Assembly: GCA_041399085.1 (NCBI GenBank)
Contig: JAWKTM010000086.1
Coordinates: forward strand, 1-27,252
Length of the DNA: 27,252 nt
Source: JAWKTM01 sp041399085
GTDB lineage: Bacteria > Planctomycetota > Planctomycetia > Pirellulales > Pirellulaceae
Direction: 5' to 3'
Shown here: positions 16,560-24,815 of the stretch, in pieces
How the letters are laid out: each line of letters starts with the position of its first letter
Numbering within the stretch: position 1 is the first letter of the stretch
Notes under the pieces: model-generated
The model's input: the letters and a program-made list of their open reading frames with translations, nothing else
Database searches by the model: none
Told to the model about the DNA's origin: nothing
Translations under genes and position numbers: made by a program

Positions 16560-16563
16560 TTAG
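16384..16563 (+). pseudogene. Out-of-frame conserved C-terminus of the DUF1559 protein
   Basis: In the frame starting at 16384 the sequence reads PLPDTRSGDGNQRFGASHPG, then FNVVLVDGSVRNLPYTIDAA and VFRNIGQRDDGNPVVFPN before a TAG. This is the hallmark C-terminus of DUF1559 proteins (FGxSHPGxFNxVxxDGSVR). One extra base in the run CGGCCC at 16380-16385 would explain the shift from the gene's main frame. Confidence 0.8.
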
Positions 16564-16614
16564 AGCCGCACAGTCGGCGTCTCACTCAATAGTCAACCAG
16601 TGATAGGAGTCTTC

Positions 16615-17070
16615 ATGATCGATTGGATGAATCAACGGGCGCATCGCGCTTGGTGGAGTTGCGTGGTCGTTTGCCTGATCGCGTCGGCGTGCGGGAAGGC
16701 CGAATACGGCGAAAAGGGCGTTGTGGTGCGTGGCCGCATTGTGCAAAACGGCGAGCCGCTGCCGCTAGATCGCCCCGATGTGGGATTGGGCGTCGTCGAA
16801 CTGAAATTGATCCCGCAAGGAGCGACGGACGCGATTGATTTTGCCAGTGCTCGTGGCGACGGCAAATTCGAATTCATTGGCGAGGGCCAAGGCGTCAAGC
16901 CAGGCACTTATCGGCTAGCGGTGCTGCACTACAAGTCCGGTCCCGGCACGGATGAACTGCAAGGCAAGCTGGACGAAACGAACACGCAGATTACGCTCAC
17001 CGTGCCAGCCGATCAAATGGGCGGCGCTTACGATGCGGGCGATGTGGAACTAAGCGAGCATCTGCAATAG
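16615..17070 (+). CDS. Small lipoprotein of the type found after DUF1559 genes
   Basis: This is a 151-residue protein with ATG 16615 and a TAGGAG ribosome site (16604-16609). A Trp-containing N-region and hydrophobic core end in LIASAC, a slightly weak lipobox with Cys 26. The mature part (GRIVQNGEPLPLDRPDVGLG, FEFIGEGQGVKPGTYRLAV) resembles the carboxypeptidase-regulatory-like beta-sandwich seen in small planctomycete lipoproteins. It follows the DUF1559 gene after 51 bp, a common arrangement in this phylum, so the two are probably co-transcribed. A strong hairpin terminator follows. No enzymatic motif is seen. Confidence 0.88.
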   Translation: MIDWMNQRAHRAWWSCVVVCLIASACGKAEYGEKGVVVRGRIVQNGEPLPLDRPDVGLGVVELKLIPQGATDAIDFASARGDGKFEFIGEGQGVKPGTYRLAVLHYKSGPGTDELQGKLDETNTQITLTVPADQMGGAYDAGDVELSEHLQ

Positions 17071-17081
17071 TCGGCCTATCT

Positions 17082-17112
17082 GACGCTCGGCCCTCGCCGA
17101 GCGTCTTCTTCT
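17082..17112 (+). terminator. Rho-independent terminator
   Basis: A perfect 10-bp stem (GACGCTCGGC at 17082-17091, GCCGAGCGTC at 17096-17105) with a CCTC loop is followed by the T-rich TTCTTCTCTCT. It lies 12 bp after the lipoprotein stop and ends the DUF1559/lipoprotein transcript. The next gene begins 40 bp later and may need its own promoter or read-through. Confidence 0.85.
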
Positions 17113-17144
17113 CTCTCCCAATTCTTTTCATCAGGAACTGCGGT

Positions 17145-17684
17145 ATGCGGTTGCAGCGATATTGTTTGCCGCTTGTGGCGTTGTGCGCGCTTAGTCTCAC
17201 GGGGTGCGTGAGCGAATCAACCGATGGCTCGACGCGAGTCTACACCTATCAGTTTTGGGTGCCGATGTCGGTGCTGTTGGGTGGCATGGTGGCCGGTCCC
17301 GCTGGTTGGTTTCTGCGGCTGTCATCGGCCCGGTTTGGTTGGGCGTTGATGATTGGCGGCTTGATCGCGGCGCTCGGTTTTGCTCCGTCGCTGTTTCTCG
17401 ATAAGGCCACGGTCAGCGAGCAACAGTTCACGCAGCGGACGGGAATCTGGGGAATGACCGCCGTTCATACCGTGAACGTGGATCAGCTTTCCCACGTGCG
17501 ATTGACGAAGGAAGAGAGCCGCGGCCGACGCGGTCGCAAGAACACCAGCTACTACATGATTTGCCATCTCAAGGACGGTTCGCAGGAGAAAGTGCCGCTG
17601 GGGAATTCGGTAGCCGAGGCCGCAGCCGGGGACTTTCTCCAAGTCGTGGCGAGTCACAACATCCCGATTTCGGACGAAACTTAA
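17145..17684 (+). CDS. Membrane lipoprotein, function unknown
   Basis: This 179-residue protein starts at ATG 17145 with AGGA at 17133-17136. The N-terminus MRLQRYCLPLVALCALSLTG ends in the lipobox LTGC (Cys 21). Two hydrophobic segments follow at about 40-60 (FWVPMSVLLGGMVAGPAGWF) and 66-85 (WALMIGGLIAALGFAPSLFL). The rest is a soluble domain of about 90 residues with a basic patch (RGRRGRKNTSYY). If Cys 21 is not lipidated, the first segment is simply a membrane anchor. I recognise no family; the layout resembles small membrane proteins with a PH-like beta domain, but that is a guess. It stands between a terminator and the convergent moaA gene. Confidence 0.8.
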   Translation: MRLQRYCLPLVALCALSLTGCVSESTDGSTRVYTYQFWVPMSVLLGGMVAGPAGWFLRLSSARFGWALMIGGLIAALGFAPSLFLDKATVSEQQFTQRTGIWGMTAVHTVNVDQLSHVRLTKEESRGRRGRKNTSYYMICHLKDGSQEKVPLGNSVAEAAAGDFLQVVASHNIPISDET

Positions 17685-17721
17685 GTCGCCTTTCGGTCGA
17701 CATCCCAGTCGCACGGCTCGC

Positions 17722-18723
17722 TTATCCGCCGATTTGGTACATGGCTCGCTCGGGTTTTATGAACTCGGGCGAGTCGATTCCGTGGCCGGGCTTTTTCTGG
17801 CGGATGCAGTCGCGTACCAGCGACTCGATCTCCTGATCCGAAGCGCCGTCGCGCAGCAGTTGTCTAACGTCCCATTCGACCGTCGAGAACAGACAGTTGC
17901 GCACCTTGCCATCCGCCGTCACTCGCAGCCGATTGCAGTCGTGGCAAAACGGCTGCGTCACGGGATTGATGAATCCGATTCGTCCGCCTCCGTCCGCGAA
18001 CTGGAAATCGACAGCCGGTTGACTCGGATCCGGTCGATCGGCGGGCAACAGCGGACCGAACTCGCGCTCCAGCGTTTCGCGAATGGTTTCGCCCGTCAGC
18101 ACCTGCTCGGTTTGCCATTGGTTTTCCGCATCCAGCGGCATGAATTCGATGAAACGCAACTCCATGTGGCGCTCGCGAGCGAACCGACCGAGCGGCACGA
18201 TTTCGTCTTCCGTAATGCCACGAATCGCGACGGCGTTCAGGCGAATCCGCTGAAAGCCCGCTCGCTGTGCCGCTTCGATTCCTTCCAATACGCGATGCAG
18301 CCCCTCGCGCCGCGCGATCCGCTGAAACGTCTCTTCGCGCAATCCATCCAAGCTGACGTTCAAACGATCCAAGCCGGCGGCCCGTAGCGCTTCGGCATGT
18401 TCCGCCAGCAACAGACCGTTGGTCGTCATCGCGATGTCATGAATTCCAGACACGTCGCGAAGCATCGAGATCAGATTTGGCAAGCCGGCCCGCACCAGCG
18501 GCTCGCCGCCGGTCAAACGCAGTTTGTTCACGCCCAGCGGCGCGAGCACTCGGACAAGCCGCGCGATCTCCTCGAACGACAAAATCTCGGCCCGCGGCCG
18601 AAACACCACGTTTTCATTCGGCATGCAGTAGAAGCACCGAATGTTGCAGCGGTCCGTCACACTGATCCGCAGATTCGTATGCACGCGGCCAAAAGAATCA
18701 GTCAAGGGAACGTGATCGGACAT
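17722..18723 (-). CDS. moaA: GTP 3',8-cyclase MoaA (radical SAM)
   Basis: MoaA (333 residues from ATG 18723) is a radical-SAM enzyme that converts GTP to 3',8-cyclo-7,8-dihydro-GTP, the first step of molybdenum cofactor synthesis. The N-terminal SAM cluster motif is DRCNIRCFYCMP (Cys 26, 30, 33); the SAM-binding GGEP is at 72-75. The second, GTP-binding [4Fe-4S] cluster has CHDCNRLRVTADGKVRNC (Cys about 258, 261, 275). The C-terminal GG dipeptide needed for activity is present (MYQIGG). Length is normal. The frame extends upstream to 18774, but the sequence there is poor and ATG 18723 fits the family. It is the last gene of the run; moaE lies 66 bp upstream. moaC, needed for the next step, is not here. 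Confidence 0.97.
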   Translation of the reverse strand: MSDHVPLTDSFGRVHTNLRISVTDRCNIRCFYCMPNENVVFRPRAEILSFEEIARLVRVLAPLGVNKLRLTGGEPLVRAGLPNLISMLRDVSGIHDIAMTTNGLLLAEHAEALRAAGLDRLNVSLDGLREETFQRIARREGLHRVLEGIEAAQRAGFQRIRLNAVAIRGITEDEIVPLGRFARERHMELRFIEFMPLDAENQWQTEQVLTGETIRETLEREFGPLLPADRPDPSQPAVDFQFADGGGRIGFINPVTQPFCHDCNRLRVTADGKVRNCLFSTVEWDVRQLLRDGASDQEIESLVRDCIRQKKPGHGIDSPEFIKPERAMYQIGG

Positions 18724-18789
18724 GACTTGTCTGTTTGTGGTCGGGGAGAACGACGAAACCATCCGGCTAGCCATCGCCGACGTTCCGCC

Positions 18790-19209
18790 CTAAGACTCGA
18801 CTCCTGGATGAACCCACTCGGTCGATCCATCGGCCCAGTTTTCCTTCTTCCAGATTGGCACGACTTCCTTGAGCGTGTCAATCAACCATTGACCTGCCGC
18901 GAACGCATCGCCTCGATGCGGCGAACTCACGGCCACCGCCACGCTGGCTTCGCCGATTTCCAAATGTCCCAGGCGATGAATGATGTGGCAGCCAGTCAAG
19001 GGCCAGCGCCGGCGGGCTTCGGACTCCAACTCGGCCAATTTCCGCTCGGCCATCTCCGGATAACATTCGTAGTCCAGCGATTCGGTTACGCGATCGCCTG
19101 TCACTTCGCGAGTGACTCCCAAAAACAGGACAACCGCGCCCGCATTGCGCGAAGCCACGGCTTCGACCGCCGCGTTCGGGTCAATCACTTTGTCTGTCAA
19201 TTCAACCAT
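18790..19209 (-). CDS. moaE: Molybdopterin synthase catalytic subunit MoaE
   Basis: MoaE (139 residues from ATG 19209) forms the molybdopterin synthase heterotetramer with MoaD and inserts two sulfurs into cPMP. Signature segments are VVLFLGVTREVTGDR (27-40), LDYECYPEMAERKL (45-58), HIIHRLGHLEIGEASV (75-90), SSPHRGDAF (95-103), and PIWKKENW (118-125) with the active-site lysines. The open frame extends to 19245, but ATG 19209 starts at the family N-terminus. It lies 8 bp after moaD. Confidence 0.97.
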   Translation of the reverse strand: MVELTDKVIDPNAAVEAVASRNAGAVVLFLGVTREVTGDRVTESLDYECYPEMAERKLAELESEARRRWPLTGCHIIHRLGHLEIGEASVAVAVSSPHRGDAFAAGQWLIDTLKEVVPIWKKENWADGSTEWVHPGVES

Positions 19210-19217
19210 GATCGGTC

Positions 19218-19463
19218 TCAACCGCCGCTGACCGGCGGAATACATGCTATTTCGTCGGTCGCCTGAAGTTGCGTCGCATCCTGAGCGTATTCCGCGTTCA
19301 CCGCGAACAAGGCATGGCGAAGCAAACGTTCCAAATCGGGATGCCGACGACCCAACGCCTCGCGCAGTTGACCGACGGTCGCCTGCGCGGGCAGTTCCAC
19401 TTCCGCTTGCTCGGCGCCAACCGCTTGCCGAGCGGCCGCGAACAGTTTCACTCGCACAATCAC
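19218..19463 (-). CDS. moaD: Molybdopterin synthase sulfur carrier subunit MoaD
   Basis: MoaD (81 residues) is the ubiquitin-fold sulfur carrier whose C-terminal glycine is thiocarboxylated and donates sulfur for molybdopterin. The N-terminus IVRVKLFAAARQAVG, the segment VGQLREALGRRHP and the C-terminal ACIPPVSGG with the essential GG (80-81) are all typical. The start is GTG at 19463, overlapping the TGA of the upstream oxidase gene by 4 nt (GTGA), which implies translational coupling. moaE follows 8 bp downstream. The activating enzyme MoeB is not in the window. Confidence 0.95.
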   Translation of the reverse strand: MIVRVKLFAAARQAVGAEQAEVELPAQATVGQLREALGRRHPDLERLLRHALFAVNAEYAQDATQLQATDEIACIPPVSGG

Positions 19464-22400
19464 GTTACCACCAATTCTTCACCGCGAGTCGTCGAAAGCT
19501 TATCGAAGGTTTCGCCCAAACCGTAGGAGGCCGCCAGCACCTTCAGCGGATGCACGGTCGGCTTTGGCGTTCCCTGTTCCATCTGGATTTTGCACGCGCT
19601 GCACTCCGTCGCGCCCACATGCAGCGTCGGCTCGCGCAAGGCCGAAATCACCGGCCAACCGGCTCGCAAGCTGGTCCGATAGTTCTCTCGCTTTAAGCCA
19701 TACATGCCGGCCATGCCCGAACAACCGCGATCGATCAACTGGACTGACATGCCCGGCACAAGCCGCAACAGATTCAGCCCTGGCGTGCCAACTTCCAACG
19801 CTCGCATGTGACACGGTTCATGATAGGCGACCGTGGCGTGGATCGGTTTGAAGTCTAATTCCAAACCGCCCTCCTGATGCAATCGCCACAAATACGTGCA
19901 AATTTCCATCGTGTTGTCGCTGACCAGTCGCGCGTCTTCGTCTTCCAGCAAGTTCTTGTATTCGCGCGTCAGACAGAGCGCGGCCGACGGTTCGCTGACG
20001 ATGATCGTATAGCCCTGACGCACGGCTTCGGCCAACACGGGAACGTTGAAGCGAGCGATCTGGCGAGCGCCGTCGACATCGCCTAACGACAGCCGGTTCA
20101 TTCCCGAAGGCCGCTGTTCCGGCGGAATGTAGACCGACACGCCGTTGTGCATCAGCACGGCACAAACCGCGTCGGCCAATTCCACGTCGAACCAGTTGGC
20201 GTACAGATCCAGAAAGTACAGCACCTTCCGTCCGCTTTGCCGAACTGGGCGCGTCAGCCGCCGCCGCGACGCCTCTCGCAAAAACGGCCGCGACGCGAAC
20301 CGAGGCAGCTTTCGCCCTTGAGCGATCCCGAACAGTTTCTCGATCACCCACCGAGCCGTGCGATTGCGAATCGCCCAATTGGCAAAGCCGCTCGACGCGC
20401 TGCCCCAACCCGCCAGCCGCTCGATGTTGGCCAAATACCAATCGACGCCGCGCAGTCCGTTCGTCGCGACGTACTGCGCTTTCGCCTCCAGCATCAACTT
20501 CGGTATGTCCACGCTGGCCGGACATTCCAAGCGACACTGGTGGCAATTCACACACAGCTTGGCCACATCCCGAAACGCGTCGCCGTGAATTGAGTCAGCG
20601 GAAATCTCGCCGGTGAAAATCGCTCGCATCAAGTTCGCTTTGGCTCGCGGCGAAGCTTCCTCGGCCGGAGCGAATCGAAAGATCGGACACATCCGCTCGT
20701 CGGGCGACTGCGTGCGGCAGCGAGCGCAACCGTTGCACAAACGCGATGTGTAGGCAATGTCCGCTTCGTTCCACAACAGTTGCAGCTCGACCAGCGGCCG
20801 CGCGGGCGTCGCGCCGTCGGCGGTTTCGTTCGCCGCGGCGGCCGTTGTCGGAACGCTGGTCGCGGCTACCGTCTCCGGCGACTCGGAAGCACTTGTCTGG
20901 CTTCCGATGCTGGCCGCTCGACTTTCGCCTGTCAGCGTCGGCACCAATCGCAAGTTCTTCGTCAGCGGCTGCGGAGCGTCCGCCACCACCTTGCCCGGAT
21001 TCAGAATGTTCCGCGGATCAAAAACGCGTTTGATCTCCCGAAACACGTCGAACATCGGGCCCGCTTGTCGTCGCACGAACCAAGTGCGGCTGAGCCCCAC
21101 GCCATGTTCGCCGCTAATCGTGCCGCCCACTTCCAGGACTTGTTCGTACAGGTCCGTGGCCAACTGCTGCATCCGACGCACGTCGTCCGGGTTGCCCAAA
21201 TCCAGAAACGGCCGAATGTGCAACTGCCCGTGTCCGGCGTGGGCAAACAACGACGCCGTCACTTGATTCGTCTTCAGCACGTTCTGCATGCGAATCAGAA
21301 AATCGGGCATCGCGCGAGGCGGCACGGCCACGTCCTCGATGAACGGCAACGGTCGCGTCTGCCCCTTCAGCCGGTACAACCGCGGGATCACGCGACGCGT
21401 CAATCGCCAATACAAATTCCGCTCGTCGTGTTCCATCGTGCTGCGAGCGTCGAAGGCCAGCTTCTTGCGCCGCGTCAACCGCACGACCAGTTGCTGCATC
21501 CGCTCGCGAAGCTCGTCGGCCGAATTGCCATCCAGTTCGACCAACAACATCGCTTCCGCGGCGCGGGGAATGAGCACATCGAACCGCACGTCCGTTTCCC
21601 GCGCGATCGTCAGCGTCCGCCAATCCATTAGATCGCAGGCGCTGACGTTCAGCGCCGCGCATTCCAATGCGCCGCGAGCCGCCGCGTCCAGCCGATCGAA
21701 GAACAACAGCACCACGCCGCGATGAGCCGGCAACGGCTCCGTCCGAATCGTCGCTTCCGTAATCAGAGCCAGCGTGCCTTCGGAACCGACCAACAGCCGA
21801 GCCAGATCGAGCTGGCCGTCACGCAACACATCGTGCAACTGATAGCCGCAACGATTCACCAACGTGCGAGGCGAATGCTCACGAATCGTGGCCTCGTTGC
21901 GCTCGAGCACGTCGCCCAGTCGTTTGACCAATTCAGCCCGAGCAACACTAGCCGCGGAACCGCCGCCCGCCGCCGTTGGATTCGAGCCGACTCCGCTGTC
22001 CGTCCCACTCGAATCGGAGAGCGGCATGCCGTTCGTCATGCGAGCCGCGTCGATCGGCAACGGGCCACGCGACCCGTCGGCCGTTTCACCTTGAAGTGCG
22101 TGCCGGTTGACTTCCAGCACTTCGCCGTCCGCCGTCACAATCTGCAAACTCTCGACGGTTCCTCGCGCCGAACCATACCGCAGAAAGTGGCTGCCGGATG
22201 CGTCCAGCGCCAACACGCTGCCCATCGTCGTCACGCTGCGAGTCGCCGGATCGGGACCGTAAATCCGCTTGTACTTTCGCAGTTGGCGATTCAACTGCGC
22301 GTGAACCACGCCGGGCTGAACGCGAACCGTGTCGTCGTTGATCTGCACGATCCGACGCATCGAATGCGAAAAGTCCAGAATCAATCCGGGGCCCAACGAT

Positions 22401-22636
22401 TCGCCCGCCAAACCGCTCCCCGCGCCGCGAGCATGGATCGGCAGATTGTTCTCGGCGGCGTACTGCACGCAAGCCGCCACGTCCAACACACTGCGAGGCC
22501 GCACGACGCCCAGCGGCCGAACTTCATAGATGCTGGCGTCGCAGGCGTACATCTGCACGAACAGATCGTCGCAGCGCACTTCGCCTTCGATCAGTCCCCG
22601 CAGATCGGCTTGGACGCGTTGTCTTTCTTGGTCCAT
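19460..22636 (-). CDS. FAD-binding and Fe-S dehydrogenase fusion (GlcD/GlcF-like, YdiJ type)
   Basis: This 1058-residue protein joins a flavin dehydrogenase to an Fe-S subunit. Residues ~40-230 form a PCMH-type FAD domain (RGAGSGLAGESLGPG; GVVHAQLNRQLRKYKRIYGP). A flavin oxidase C-terminal domain follows, ending TISGEHGVGLSRTWF (~505). A Ser/Thr/Ala-rich linker of about 45 residues precedes two [4Fe-4S] motifs: CNGCARC with MCP (~634-650) and CVNCHQCRLECP (~692-703). The C-terminal part has CCG-like motifs YHEPCHMRA (~935), DRGCSGMAGMYG (~967) and ECSACKIQMEQG (~1009). Such fusions oxidise 2-hydroxy acids such as glycolate, D-lactate or D-2-hydroxyglutarate and pass electrons to quinones. The exact substrate is not determinable here. 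A Gly/Ser/Ala insert (~215-235) within the FAD part is unusual. It is followed by moaD with a 4-nt overlap. Confidence 0.93.
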   Translation of the reverse strand: MDQERQRVQADLRGLIEGEVRCDDLFVQMYACDASIYEVRPLGVVRPRSVLDVAACVQYAAENNLPIHARGAGSGLAGESLGPGLILDFSHSMRRIVQINDDTVRVQPGVVHAQLNRQLRKYKRIYGPDPATRSVTTMGSVLALDASGSHFLRYGSARGTVESLQIVTADGEVLEVNRHALQGETADGSRGPLPIDAARMTNGMPLSDSSGTDSGVGSNPTAAGGGSAASVARAELVKRLGDVLERNEATIREHSPRTLVNRCGYQLHDVLRDGQLDLARLLVGSEGTLALITEATIRTEPLPAHRGVVLLFFDRLDAAARGALECAALNVSACDLMDWRTLTIARETDVRFDVLIPRAAEAMLLVELDGNSADELRERMQQLVVRLTRRKKLAFDARSTMEHDERNLYWRLTRRVIPRLYRLKGQTRPLPFIEDVAVPPRAMPDFLIRMQNVLKTNQVTASLFAHAGHGQLHIRPFLDLGNPDDVRRMQQLATDLYEQVLEVGGTISGEHGVGLSRTWFVRRQAGPMFDVFREIKRVFDPRNILNPGKVVADAPQPLTKNLRLVPTLTGESRAASIGSQTSASESPETVAATSVPTTAAAANETADGATPARPLVELQLLWNEADIAYTSRLCNGCARCRTQSPDERMCPIFRFAPAEEASPRAKANLMRAIFTGEISADSIHGDAFRDVAKLCVNCHQCRLECPASVDIPKLMLEAKAQYVATNGLRGVDWYLANIERLAGWGSASSGFANWAIRNRTARWVIEKLFGIAQGRKLPRFASRPFLREASRRRLTRPVRQSGRKVLYFLDLYANWFDVELADAVCAVLMHNGVSVYIPPEQRPSGMNRLSLGDVDGARQIARFNVPVLAEAVRQGYTIIVSEPSAALCLTREYKNLLEDEDARLVSDNTMEICTYLWRLHQEGGLELDFKPIHATVAYHEPCHMRALEVGTPGLNLLRLVPGMSVQLIDRGCSGMAGMYGLKRENYRTSLRAGWPVISALREPTLHVGATECSACKIQMEQGTPKPTVHPLKVLAASYGLGETFDKLSTTRGEELVVT

Positions 22637-22691
22637 GTGCGGCGGCGGGAATCGGGGTGGAAGGACATCTCGGGCGTCCGCGAGTCACCAA

Positions 22692-23171
22692 CTATTCGCG
22701 CGGAGCGGACGACGCGGCTTGGTTCAGCCGCGCGGCTTGCTGGCGATAACGCTCGTGCGTTTCCAAACTGAAATGCTCGTGGCTATCCAAGCCGGCGACG
22801 CCACGATACTCGGCGTGGCAACGATAACACTGCAACAAGTTCCCCACGCGCAAGTACAACACAAAGTCGAACAGCGCCGTCGCTCCCAAGATCGCATACG
22901 ACCAGTACGGCTGGTAATAGTACCAAGCGATCGAGCTGAGAATGAAACCGATCACGATGATCGTCACCCCCAGCCGCTGCGAAAAATCCTTGCGGATGTA
23001 CAGCTCCTGGCAGGGACAAACCAAACAGTGATCCAACGGTCCATCGGTCGCGGGCGGCGGATCGATCGACAAGGAATACTGGCAATGCGAGCAAGTCAAT
23101 CGGTCGGTCGTCGCCTGCACGTCGCCACGATTCGTGGCTTCACAATTGGGACAAGCGTAAGTGACGTTCAT
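22692..23171 (-). CDS. Zinc-ribbon membrane protein, function unknown
   Basis: From ATG 23171 this is a 159-residue protein. The N-terminus has two CxxC pairs (YACPNC, Cys 7 and 10; CSHC, Cys 27 and 30), a typical zinc ribbon. A third knot (HCLVCPCQELY, Cys 49, 52, 54) precedes two hydrophobic segments at about 67-83 and 91-108, and a further CYRC (Cys 115, 118) follows the second. The last 40 residues are charged. The start at 23213 would add Pro-rich sequence with no motif. I do not recognise a named family. Its place between an integral membrane protein and the oxidase fusion, all in one direction with short gaps (48 and 55 bp), suggests an operon role, but nothing in the sequence gives the function. 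Confidence 0.85.
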   Translation of the reverse strand: MNVTYACPNCEATNRGDVQATTDRLTCSHCQYSLSIDPPPATDGPLDHCLVCPCQELYIRKDFSQRLGVTIIVIGFILSSIAWYYYQPYWSYAILGATALFDFVLYLRVGNLLQCYRCHAEYRGVAGLDSHEHFSLETHERYRQQAARLNQAASSAPRE

Positions 23172-23219
23172 GGGCAGGGCAGGCGAAGACGAAGGTGGGA
23201 CAAATCGGGGCACGATTCA

Positions 23220-24014
23220 TCATACGGGATACAACAACCCGACCGACAGTAGCTGAGAAACCAACTCGCCCAAGAAAGCCAGGATCACGCCCGCATACAG
23301 AATCCCCGTGGCGCTCTGAGTGTTCGGCACTTTCAACGTATTCCAGGCCAACCAAGCCATCGCCAGCGTGCCCAAGACGCCCGATAACCACCGAAACGCC
23401 AACAGCGTCCAAAACATGAATTGAGCCGGCGGGCCGTGCGACATTTGCAGAACGAACCCCGTGCCGCTAACCGCCGTTCGCAACAACACGGCCGCGAACA
23501 TCAGCAACACCAGTCGCTTTAGCGGGACCAAATCCATGCCGGGCGTGTTCAAGTACCAGTGCCCCAAAAACATCCCGGACAACGTCACACCCAGCAACAA
23601 TCCGCCCGCCACCAAGTCCAACAACGCCAACAACACGCCCACATTGCCGATCAGCGGATCCCAAGCCGCGGCGGACGCTCCGGCGATCAACCCCAAGCCG
23701 CTGACCGCCACCAGCACGTAGAACCCGAGCCCGCGCTGTTCGTACAACCACACGACCGCGCCGACGTAGCTGATTACCGCCAACGCCACGGCCAGCCCGA
23801 ACGTCATCCGCCAATCGGCTTTCACATCGACGAAGCTGTCGTGCATCGAAAACACGATCAGGGCCGCGAACGTATTCAGGCCCATCAAGACCCATAGATG
23901 CACGCGATAGAAACCGGCCGTCACCAGCCGCGCGGGCGTAGCGGCCATCGCCAGCGACACGCCGAACGTGACGCGGAAAATGAACTCGGCCAAAACCTGC
24001 CAGATGCCGATCAC
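23220..24014 (-). CDS. Polytopic membrane protein, function unknown
   Basis: This is a 264-residue protein made almost wholly of hydrophobic segments, with about eight candidate transmembrane helices. Notable conserved-looking pieces are SLAMAATPARLVTAGFYRVH after the first helix and FLGHWYLNTPGMDLVPLKRL after the fifth, with a His and Trp that might be functional. It starts at GTG 24014, only 2 bp after the TAA of folE, so it is almost certainly co-translated with folE. I do not recognise the family; it has no ABC, MFS or cytochrome signature I can name. Confidence 0.85.
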   Translation of the reverse strand: MIGIWQVLAEFIFRVTFGVSLAMAATPARLVTAGFYRVHLWVLMGLNTFAALIVFSMHDSFVDVKADWRMTFGLAVALAVISYVGAVVWLYEQRGLGFYVLVAVSGLGLIAGASAAAWDPLIGNVGVLLALLDLVAGGLLLGVTLSGMFLGHWYLNTPGMDLVPLKRLVLLMFAAVLLRTAVSGTGFVLQMSHGPPAQFMFWTLLAFRWLSGVLGTLAMAWLAWNTLKVPNTQSATGILYAGVILAFLGELVSQLLSVGLLYPV

Positions 24015-24016
24015 GC

Positions 24017-24670
24017 TTACCGCCGCTCGCCGTAGATCAACTGCATCAACTCGCTACGCGACGACAGATGCGAACGGAAAATGCCCTTCATGGCCGACGT
24101 CAAACACAGACTGCCCGGCTTGCGAACGCCGCGAATCGTCATGCACGAATGGCTGGCCTCGACCACCACGCCGACGCCCTTCGTGTTTAATTCGCTTTCC
24201 AGCAAGTTGGCAATCTCTTGCGTCATTCGCTCTTGCACCTGCGGACGACGCGACACCACCTCGACCACGCGAGCCAATTTGCTCAAGCCAATCACGCGGC
24301 CATTCGGCACATAACCGATGTGGGCCCGGCCAATAAAAGGCAACAGATGATGCTCGCACATGCTGCAAAAACTGATGTCCCGCACCAACACGATCTCGTC
24401 GTACTGTTCGGTGAAGAACTTCTGCAAGTGTTGTCGCGCATCGGTGTGCAAACCGCTGAACATCTCGGCGTACATCCGAGCCACCCGAGCCGGCGTCTCC
24501 AGCAACCCTTCGCGATCGGGATTCTCGCCCACCGCCGCCAAAATCTCGCGCACGGCCCGCTCGATTCGCGGATAATCCACCGGCGCCGGCGGCGTCTTCG
24601 GCGGAATGTCGTCTAGCTCGTCGGCCAAACTGCCGGGCGTCAAGTCGCGATTGGAAGCGGATTCAGACAT
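24017..24670 (-). CDS. folE: GTP cyclohydrolase I FolE
   Basis: FolE (217 residues from ATG 24670) converts GTP to 7,8-dihydroneopterin triphosphate, the entry step of folate and biopterin synthesis. The zinc ligands are in FCSMCEHHLLPF (Cys 105, His 108) and HSCM (Cys 176). Other family blocks are GLLETPARVARMY (55-67), HIGYVPNGRVIGLSKLAR (117-134) and RRPQVQERMTQEIA (141-154). The first ~30 residues (MSESASNRDL, Pro-rich) are an N-terminal extension outside the conserved core. The open frame extends to 24772, but the ATG at 24670 is the best start. The gene is divergent from the PHP gene, with 145 bp between their starts. It heads the seven-gene minus-strand run. Confidence 0.96.
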   Translation of the reverse strand: MSESASNRDLTPGSLADELDDIPPKTPPAPVDYPRIERAVREILAAVGENPDREGLLETPARVARMYAEMFSGLHTDARQHLQKFFTEQYDEIVLVRDISFCSMCEHHLLPFIGRAHIGYVPNGRVIGLSKLARVVEVVSRRPQVQERMTQEIANLLESELNTKGVGVVVEASHSCMTIRGVRKPGSLCLTSAMKGIFRSHLSSRSELMQLIYGERR

Positions 24671-24815
24671 GATGGACTCGTCCAAGTCGGTCGCGGATTG
24701 TGCCGGGGGCGGAAACACCCCGCTGGACCCAGCCTCACGCGGCGAAACAGGCAATCGTAGGAACGCCCCCACACCCTCGCAACCAGCCCTTCATCTCATT
24801 TCGACGCCCACTGCC

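Noticed and set aside
21722..22771. 349-codon plus-strand open frame
   Set aside because: It is antisense to the FAD domain of the oxidase fusion; no signature and Arg/His-rich.
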